From: Channallabes apus
Taxonomy: Eukaryota; Chordata; Actinopteri; Siluriformes; Clariidae
Direction of reading: 5' to 3'
Assembly: GCA_030522415.1 (NCBI GenBank)
Contig: CM060131.1
Coordinates: 8,823,203 to 8,887,202 of the forward strand
DNA length: 64,000 nt
The notes below the pieces were generated by a model. That model searched no databases and was not told the DNA's origin. It saw only the letters and a program-made list of their open reading frames with translations. A program made the position numbers and the translations under genes. Below, piece by piece: positions 56,222 through 64,000 of the stretch (its first letter is position 1; each line of letters begins with the position of its first letter).

Positions 56222-56482
56222 GGACAGGGTGCCAATCCATCGCAGGGCACACACACTCACACACTCATTCAAACAGTACAAGTTATTTGGGAACACCAAT
56301 TAGCCTAATTTGCAGGTCTTTGGACTGTGTGAGGAAACTGGAGGGCCCAGAGGAAACCCACCAAAAACGAGGAGAACATACAAACTCCATTCACACAGAG
56401 ACAGGAATCAAGCCTGACCGGGAATCTAACCCAGAACCTGGAGATACAAGGCAACCGTGCTAACCACTACACCACCGTGCTA
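56222..56482 (-). repeat. tRNA-derived SINE family B
   Basis: CAGGGTGCCAATCCATCGCA through GTGCTAACCACTACACCACC is a 3'-truncated minus-strand copy with the head intact. A small opposite-orientation fragment (GGTTTCCTCCGACAGTCCAA) sits at about 56055. Confidence 0.82.
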
Positions 56483-57324
56483 GAGAGAACCTGATACTGT
56501 ATGCTTATGTCTTTCTTTTCAACTACGTCAGCCAATGTTTGTTCCTCAAATATTAGAATGAGCATTAGTCACATTACTAGGTATGGCTTTCGCAAACATT
56601 CAGAAAAATTGACACATTTTTTGACTGTTCCACTTATTTAATTAATGAACACATTAATTTTCAAGGATTTGTCCTGTCATATCAATTGTTTTAACCATTT
56701 TAGCCATTGACATTATTATGCGTTTATTACTGTCATAAAGCAGCTTTACATAATTTGAAATATATGTGGAAATAAATTAGAACATATATGTAAAAATATA
56801 GATTATAATCATCAGATTGTCCCTGATGAGCAAGCTCATCCTCAGTTGGGATACACTGGACTATACTCATTCTAATATTGCTGTGTTTGAACAACAGGTT
56901 TATATATATACACTCATACTAATGTGTTTCTGTTGCTATAGTAACAATTCAAACACAATGACTTGTAGGATGAACACAACGCATTATCTGATATTACTGA
57001 TAATGAGATTTAAAAAGCAAATTGAATGACTAAATAAAACATAATCTTTGATGTCGTGAAGCGAGATAGAGACAGTCTGGTGAGGGAATGCCTGTCTATT
57101 GCAACTATAACATAGGAGAGAACAGAAAGTAATTAGTATCTCGAATATTCCACAACATTAACTCTAACCACAACCCATTTAAATGTGTGCAGTAAATCAA
57201 ACAATGTAATAGTTGACGAATCAGTGTGGGATAAGAATAACACAAATAAGGCTATGCATTATTTAAGCAATATCACTTAGCACAAAGCTTTGTGATGAAT
57301 ATCAGCACGGCGTTGATGCCTTCT

Positions 57325-57741
57325 TTAGGGACGAGTTTCAAAGGAAACCCAACCGTGCTGATATTTAGCAGAACAGCATGACCCTGGGTCTGATACACCA
57401 CAAACACCATTTATTATCACCAGATTGTGTAAATCATGTAAGTTTTTCCATCTATTACGCTTTACGATTTCCAGGGTTCTTGGGTTGAACTGTCCCACTA
57501 AGTAGGGCCCTTGATCAGGGGTTTGAGAGCAATTTGGAATTAAGCCTTGTGTTTGGAGATAGGTAGTTTTGTAGCCATAAATAAAAGAACATAGATGATT
57601 CAGAGGCAATTCCGAACAACCTAGAAGCAAAGAACTCAAAGTGTTTTTATGACATAACATTATCTGATGTGTTTTCTTGCTGAGAGTGATCTGTGATTGG
57701 TTTCGAATGTGGATTTTGGAAGGCACTTGCTCTTTTTTCAT
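57325..57741 (-). other. Unassigned 138-codon open frame
   Basis: An uninterrupted frame from ATG at 57741 encodes a Cys- and His-containing protein (for example PLNHLCSFIYGYKTTYLQTQ and NLHDLHNLVIINGVCGVSDP). It is not low-complexity and is longer than most chance frames here. I do not recognise it. It could be a retroelement fragment or chance. A 13-bp inverted repeat (57298-57310 and 57353-57365) overlaps its 3' end. Confidence 0.2.
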
Positions 57742-58099
57742 AATCTTTGGGTTGATACCAGTACTTTGGGTTTGTATTCAGCCAAATCACTCATATTTCT
57801 TCTGATTTCTCATTACATTATATTTTATTCACGCTATAACCTTGGTCCAACTGTACGTGGATGAACATAGTTTCGTTTTTTGGTCCTCACACCGTTACAG
57901 AAGGTTAACAGGTTAGCAGTGTGTGTGCTACAGTAGCTCACTAATTTAACAAACCAGGTGTCTCCCTGTCTTAGTTTAATGTATTTAATTAAACAGGCAA
58001 AAACTGATATCCTATTATGTAAAATTATTAAACCACTACTGTAGTACCACAAAAAATACTGAAATCTCTTGGTTTTGTTTCAGCTGTCATTAAAAAAAA

Positions 58100-58260
58100 A
58101 TGTTTGGAATCATGTATGATTTTCGTTCCACTTCTCACGTGTACACCACTTTGTATTGGTCTTTCACATGGAATTCCAATAAAATTGATTCATGTTTATG
58201 GCTGTAATGTGACAAAATGTGGAAAAGTTCAAGGGGGCCGAATACTTTTGCAAGCCACTG
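58100..58260. mobile_element. Solo terminal end of a Tc1-like transposon
   Basis: The right end AATACTTTTGCAAGCCACTG followed by TATATA, with GGTCTTTCACATGGAATTCC and GTGACAAAATGTGGAAAAGT inside, matches a widespread fish Tc1-type terminal repeat as I remember it. No partner end or transposase is visible nearby. Confidence 0.55.
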
Positions 58261-59854
58261 TATATATATTATATATAAGTTTTTAATGCTTCTTTAATGC
58301 ACATACTACCTAACTGGACATAAACTGTTTTACCGCAGAACACTATAAACAGTATTTTCAGACTTTCACTAATACTTAACAAAATGATGTGGGAGACTTT
58401 AGTGTAATCAGTGTGGTGAAGAAGAGAAATAACGTTGCAAAATGTAAAATACGGATGAGCAGTTTGTGTACAAGAGTCATGAGATGCACACGCTGTGTGT
58501 GGAAAGCTGTTGGTTAAACAGTGCATACATGTACTAGTTACCGTAAACTTTACTTTTTGTAAGGCTTATAATGGTGCTTATGAACTTCAATAATCTTTCA
58601 ATTAAAAAGGTTTTGTATGCACGAAAAATGTAACACTTTTTTGAACACTTCGTTTTTCATTGATCTACTTTGGTGCCAATACATTCTATTTGACTCACTA
58701 CAGAATCACAGTCTAATCATGAGTTTGCTGTATTTCTTAATAAAAAAATTCAACCAACATATTATTAATACTAAAGTATTGCCATAAACAGAACTTCAAG
58801 TTGATTTATTAATTGTGACAAAATCGTGGGAGATGGAAATATAGATTTTTGAAAAATCACACATATTAAATATTTTGTCATTTGTGTTTTTTAACATCCT
58901 TGTAACTCAAGAAAACATGAGCACAATATTTATCAGTTTGCAATACTTGCTTCATTTGCAAAAACTAATTTTTCTCAAAACAGAGAGAAAAATTGTCAAA
59001 ATAGAGTTATCTAATTTTGTTGTAAAAACTGTTCATGTGCTTTCTAGTTAGTGTATACGATTACTTTTAAGCCCCTCATTTTTAAATCCAAGCAAATTTT
59101 TTACTAGACCATATGAATTCTGCTGGTTTAGGAAGTGACTTTAAACAGGGACTATTTGATGGCATCCCGAGATGTTCAGCAAACACAACTGTGAGATATG
59201 GAAAAAAGAATCGTCTACTGCCAGAAAACAGACTAAACGTACACAATGCTATAGATTTGTTTCCATGTTGCACTGGAACTGTACCAGCGTGTCTACAGAA
59301 CATCTCTTCATTATCAAATTTGCATAGTTGGATCTGATCATGCAAATTGTCAGTTGCATTCCACTAACAATTTCCTTATTTATCATTTTCATCTTTTGCA
59401 CAGCAGTATAATCAAACATTGTGTGGCTGGAGTGAATATAAAGTTGACTGTAACATTTAAACTGACTAAAAACACATCATCAAATAATATAAATCAATAC
59501 AGAGTCAGCCAAAAAATTTATACACACTTTAGGAAAAAAAAAAAAAAAAAAATTTATTGGGACATCATGAGATGAAAACATGTTGTACTTGGTATAAGTT
59601 ACCAAATAATTATAGCACATATAGAGTAGTGCAAGTGTAAAAACAATAAAAGAACAATGAATTGATTGAGGTGCGAGGATAAATATTGCATTGTACTAAA
59701 ATATAAGTAACATAAATGTAAATCATGATTCAGTGCAGATTTATTAGTTATTTTTCTTTAACTTTTACACATTTTATAATTTTGCATTCTGTAACTAAAA
59801 TGTAATTAATTGGGATTTTTACCTTTTAATTAATTTTACTGTTGGGATACTATA

Positions 59855-60118
59855 GGGGTATTAGTAGCTTACTTGGTCATTGATCAAAAGGTCAAAAGGT
59901 TCAAGCCTCAGCTCTGCCAAGCTGCAATTGTTGGGTCCTTGAGTAAGGCCCTTAAACCAGTATGCTCGATGGATGCTGTACCATGACCCTGACCCAGCAC
60001 TATAACCCCTACCTCCTGACAAGCTAGAATATGCAAAGAAAGCGATTTCCCTGTATTCTAATGTACTTACTGTACTGTGATGTATATGACAAACAAAGGC
60101 TTCTTATTATTATTAATT
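59855..60118 (+). repeat. tRNA-like SINE
   Basis: GGGTATTAGTAGCTTACTTG (A-box-like) and AGGTTCAAGCCTCAGCTCTG (B-box-like), then TTGGGTCCTTGAGTAAGGCC and an (ATT)n tail. It is related to the fragments at 10200 and 29500. Confidence 0.6.
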
Positions 60119-60889
60119 AAAGAAAAAGACATTTGGAGGATTATAATTTCTACTTCATTGTCTGGAACAATGTCATTGTCATTTTGGCAGCATGCTTGGA
60201 GTCATTGTCTTGTTGTAAGGTGAAGCTCAATCCCAGTCTCCCACATTCTGAAACATTTCCCCCCCCTAGGATTGCTCTGTATTTGTCTCCATTCCTCATC
60301 TCCATTGTCACTAATTAGTTTCCCCAGTTCCTGCTGGGGAAAGAAATAGCAGCACCATCATGCTTCCACCACCATGCTTCACTGTTCCCATTGTTATGGG
60401 ATTCATTTAAAGCCTGCTTGTGAAGTTCAAAAAAGGAAAAATATTAAATATTCTACCTTACTTTGACTAAATGTCTAATAATCTATAATAGCATTCATTT
60501 TATTAAAAGCAATAAACTGCAAAACACAATCTGGTTGATACATTCTAACTTTCAATTTGTTGAAAGATTTTATGTGCACCATGCTTGAGGAAAGAACATT
60601 TACATTTGCAGCACCTTCAAACAAATTGGCCTACAAATCAGCTTCATTCAATTTGTATCATCTTTCATTATGTTTCTCTTTTTACTTCTTTTCCCAGAAC
60701 TTCCATGTGTGCTTATCTTAATCCTTTCCTTTTACTAACTCACAAACACAACAACAGCATTGTGTTTCATGTAAATTAGATGTACAATGCCTCTTTGAGG
60801 TATTTGCTCCCTAGTGATTATTTCTTTATTTCGCATGTCACAACCTCAGACTAAAATACTGTATATTGGATTTTTATGCTCCTTTTGAA

Positions 60890-60965
60890 GTTCAATTTAA
60901 TGCAATTTTATTTGTATAGCGGTTTTAACAATTGTCATTGTCGCAAAGCAGATTTACACACAAAG
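60890..60965 (+). repeat. LINE/SINE 3'-tail fragment
   Basis: ATTTTATTTGTATAGCGGTT followed by TTAACAATTGTCATTGTCGC and AAAGCAGATTTACA is the tail sequence also present at 4300 and 40155. Confidence 0.55.
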
Positions 60966-61282
60966 TGACTCCCTAATGATTGAGATGCCCTCAGAATTAT
61001 AAAAAAAAATAGAAAATCTCATAATGAATACATTCTCGCTTATTGCAGCAAGTGTACTGTAATTTGAGTTCTTTCAGATACTCTTTGCACATTTGATTAC
61101 GGGATTGTCTCGCATTCCTCGATGCAAATTTTCTTAAATTCTTGCAAATTTTGTTGAACTTTATTCCACTGCTATAGTAATACAGCAAAAAAAGACAAAG
61201 TGTTTCTAGGGGTGAATACTTTCTGAATGCAATACTTTCTGTATATTGGGGCGCCCATGTGTATATCATGTAAATCAACCAT

Positions 61283-61795
61283 AACCAATCAACTATAACG
61301 TTAAAGTCATTAACTTTAAACCCACCTAGTTATAGATTTCTCAAATTATGCCACTGGGGGTTCTCTGGTCCCTTGGGGCAAGGCTTCACAGGGCCTGTGG
61401 GGTGCTGTGCTGTCTGGCACCAGATCCTTTGGGTGCTGTGGGGGGCCTCCATGGATCTGACTTATTTGTAGAGCACGTCTCATTGGTGGACGTGAATCTA
61501 ACAGATTGGGGTCTGGGGAGTTTGGAGGCTGTGCTTGCTGGGCCTGTGCTCAGAAGACTGTGGTGCACTGGGTGTTCTCGTACCTGCCTATCATAGCCAG
61601 TCTTGGTGGGTTTTTGTCAATTTGTCAAATCATTTGCACGATCTTTTCTGTGGGATCAGACCAGACTGGCTGGACTTTGGTTCCCGAGGGCAAGAGTGAG
61701 GCTTGGGTCCATGATCCTGGCACCAGTTTACAGTTTTGGTGGTCAATATTGTTCAGTTCACCTGTCAGTGGTCATAATGTTATGGCTGATCGGTG
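61283..61795. mobile_element. Deleted Tc1-like element
   Basis: The right end GTTATGGCTGATCGGTG before TA and the degenerate left end CAATCAACTATAACGTTAAA form terminal repeats. The interior shares CCAGATCCTTTGGGTGCTGT with 26075. No intact frame. Confidence 0.6.
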
Positions 61796-61798
61796 TAC

Positions 61799-61930
61799 AG
61801 TATATATACACCACGGGCAATTTGGGAATGACAATTAATCTAATCTGCATGTCTTTGGACTGTTGGAGGAAACCAGGGTACACAGAGGAAACCCACCATC
61901 TACGGGGAGGAAACGTAAATTCCACACACA
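61799..61930 (-). repeat. tRNA-derived SINE family B, body fragment
   Basis: CACGGGCAATTTGGGAATGA and TCTGCATGTCTTTGGACTGT, then GGAGGAAACC. The head and tail are missing. Confidence 0.72.
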
Positions 61931-62174
61931 CACACACACAATCGGTATCACTACATAGGTATTGATACCATGACTTAATTTGCTTTAATGTTGTAGAGTT
62001 TATAATAAGTTTTGAAATTATTAGTCTATAGATGTTTACATTTTATGGTATCTGCATCAAAAACTGATTTATACAATTCATTATTCCCAGATATTGTGCA
62101 AGCATCCAGAAGCCGTTGCTCTTAAACCCATTCCTCGTTCCTCTTTCACAAAACACACAGACACAGCAGACGTA

Positions 62175-63282
62175 CACCTAAAAATAATTTTATTGACAAG
62201 AAAGAGAGTTGATTCTCCCTGTGTAACATCTCAGGCCCTTTACAAGGCAATTAAGAAATCATGCTAAGGCTGTGGAAAGTAAAGAAAGTAACATATGACC
62301 GGACGTTGTGCGGGTCCCACCGAACAGGCAGGTAGAAAAATCCGATTGACCTTCACCTGATCGAAGTTTTTAACTCAGCGTGATCCCTTTCCAGAGCTTT
62401 GCTCTGAGAGACCAGATCTTGCTTATAACAAGCATGAAACAGGACACAATAACATCATTCGGCTTTAGACCATCCGGGCGCAGCTGGTGAGCTCTTCAGA
62501 CCATGTGAATGTGCAAGGACGAGCAAAAAAACTAACTAAAAGAAAAAGAAACAATCACAGAAATAGATACGCATGTCAGCAGACGGAAATGAAATGTTGA
62601 TGCAACACAAGAGAGTGAAAAACGTGTACAAGGCCTCTTAGCACAAATGTGACCGTCCTTGTTGTGTGGAGCAAGTATTCTGAAAAGCAGCGCTGTTTCT
62701 AGAAAAGTCTGTCTAATTCAGTGCCATTAAAACGTCCTGTCAACAAAATCACCAGCATCAGGAGTTCAAGTTACGAGACATCACACAGTCACACAAGTTG
62801 GCAAAAATCAAGTTATTAGACTCAAGGTTATGGTACAGTGATTTGTGAACGTGACATACGTGAACGGAGCTGATGCACAAACGCAAAAGCTCTGTCCACA
62901 CACACACACACACACACACACACATCCTTTTCCCCAGCGTAAATAAGATCATCTTATAATAGATATAGATAAACACTCTATGAAACACACCAGTTTGCAT
63001 GGATGGAACTACATGAAAACCGATGTCTGCTTGTATAATGCAAAATAACGTTACAGTATCAGTATTTGGTGACCTGACCATTGCAGCTAACATTAAGTAC
63101 ATCTGAACAGGCATGTTCATGATTCTGTCTCCATAGAGACGCAGCATTCCCGCTCTCCAGACACGGCAAAGCCCCAGATGCCTGCAGGAGCAGGTGACGC
63201 TTAAGCACCAGTGACTGGTTGATTCAGCCGAGGATATATTTGTGTATCCTCTAACCTAACAAGTGCTTGCTTCTTGTCCTTT
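62175..63282 (-). other. abcc5: abcc5 3' UTR
   Basis: A minus-strand AATAAA at 62194-62189 lies just before a plausible cleavage site near 62175. The interval to the stop codon has no repeats other than (CA)n at 62897-62924, which reads (UG)n on the mRNA. The end is inferred, not shown by transcripts. Confidence 0.6.
62897..62924. repeat. (CA)n microsatellite in abcc5 3' UTR
   Basis: Fourteen CA units. Confidence 0.9.
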
Positions 63283-63384
63283 CTATCCTCTGACGGAAAT
63301 CTTGTTCTCCACCGCGGCCAGCATGGCGCAAAATCGCGAGTTCTCGTTCGCCAGAAGTCTGGATGGCTCGTCGAATTCCACCAC
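63283..63384 (-). CDS. abcc5: abcc5 last exon
   Basis: 33 codons plus TAG encoding VVEFDEPSRLLANENSRFCA and MLAAVENKISVRG. This is the C-terminus after the second nucleotide-binding domain of ABCC5/MRP5, a plasma-membrane exporter of organic anions and cyclic nucleotides. The acceptor is GATGCAG, phase 0. The match to the human tail (EFDTPSVLL...AENKVAVKG) is from memory. Confidence 0.9.
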   Translation of the reverse strand: MVEFDEPSRLLANENSRFCAMLAAVENKISVRG

Positions 63385-63492
63385 CTGCATCGGACAGACG
63401 GCAAAGATAAGAGTTGGGATTCAACCTTAAAATTGTGTGTGATGTCCATAGACTGGGTTTATCGGGAGTTGAGCTTCCTACTGTACAACCTA

Positions 63493-63672
<180 letters not shown>

Positions 63673-63861
63673 CTATGTACAAGTGAAAGGAAAATACAAT
63701 GGCAAAACAACACAATGTTTTGGGGGGAACGCTTCGTCACCAGGCAAACCTAAAACCTCGTAGACTCAAATAAAGAAAATTAGTTGCTGTTCCTCTACTT
63801 TCACCGCAAGGGTTTCCACTAGATTGTGAAGTATGACAAATGATGGATTTGTACTCATTCA

Positions 63862-64000
<139 letters not shown>

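Larger units (their letters stand above)
55641..62174. other. Intergenic region between rnpepl1 and abcc5
   Basis: About 6.5 kb with no supported gene. It contains SINE and transposon fragments listed separately and AT-rich sequence. I recognise nothing in 56500-57290, 58270-59850 or 60130-60880. Confidence 0.65.

Noticed and set aside
61348..61840. Plus-strand Gly/Leu/Cys-rich frames
   Set aside because: They lie within a deleted Tc1-like element and do not encode a transposase motif in that frame.

Overview
This is a eukaryotic window, almost certainly from a ray-finned (teleost) fish. The genes have vertebrate exon/intron structure with GT-AG junctions. The non-coding DNA is packed with CA/TG microsatellites, Tc1/mariner and hAT DNA transposons, non-LTR retrotransposon fragments (L1, CR1/L2-like, RTE-like) and tRNA-derived SINEs, a mix typical of teleosts. 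A catfish or other ostariophysan is possible, but I cannot prove the order from sequence alone.

Three protein-coding genes are supported, all on the minus strand. (1) A dishevelled gene, best matched to dvl3: coding exon 1 is at 31159-31319 and coding exon 2 at 196-265. They are separated by a first intron of about 31 kb that fills nearly half the window, and the gene continues off the left edge. (2) A complete rnpepl1-type M1 aminopeptidase: 11 coding exons from 55145 down to 37492, joining in frame to 695 codons plus a stop. It carries the zinc signature HEISH followed 18 residues later by Glu. (3) The 3' end of abcc5 (MRP5 half of an ABC exporter): the last three coding exons from the right edge to 63283, with a 3' UTR ending near 62175. 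These genes act in different processes (Wnt signalling scaffold, peptidase, organic-anion/cyclic-nucleotide export), so this is a chromosomal neighbourhood, not a pathway cluster.

Layout: 1-31158 is dvl3 intron/exon 2 territory full of repeats. It includes a 0.75-kb purine-rich tract with a Tc1-like insertion (1016-2507), a CR1/L2-like LINE fragment (about 4290-5790), a probable solo LTR (11144-11476), a 450-bp GATG/GATA array (15150-15600), a nested hAT/L1/SINE structure (21571-23262) and a nearly intact Tc1-like transposon (23353-24946). 31320-37491 is the dvl3 5' flank and the rnpepl1 3' flank. 37492-55145 is rnpepl1, with Tc1/mariner elements in at least introns 3, 4, 5 and 7. 55146-62174 is intergenic, with SINE and DNA-transposon remnants. 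62175-64000 is the abcc5 3' end.

I found no bacterial-style operon, CRISPR array or obviously new gene system. The most interesting signals are transposon nesting with matching target-site duplications, long perfect palindromes, and splice sites of rnpepl1 embedded in TG repeats. All splice boundaries are read by eye from consensus sites and homology, without transcript data.
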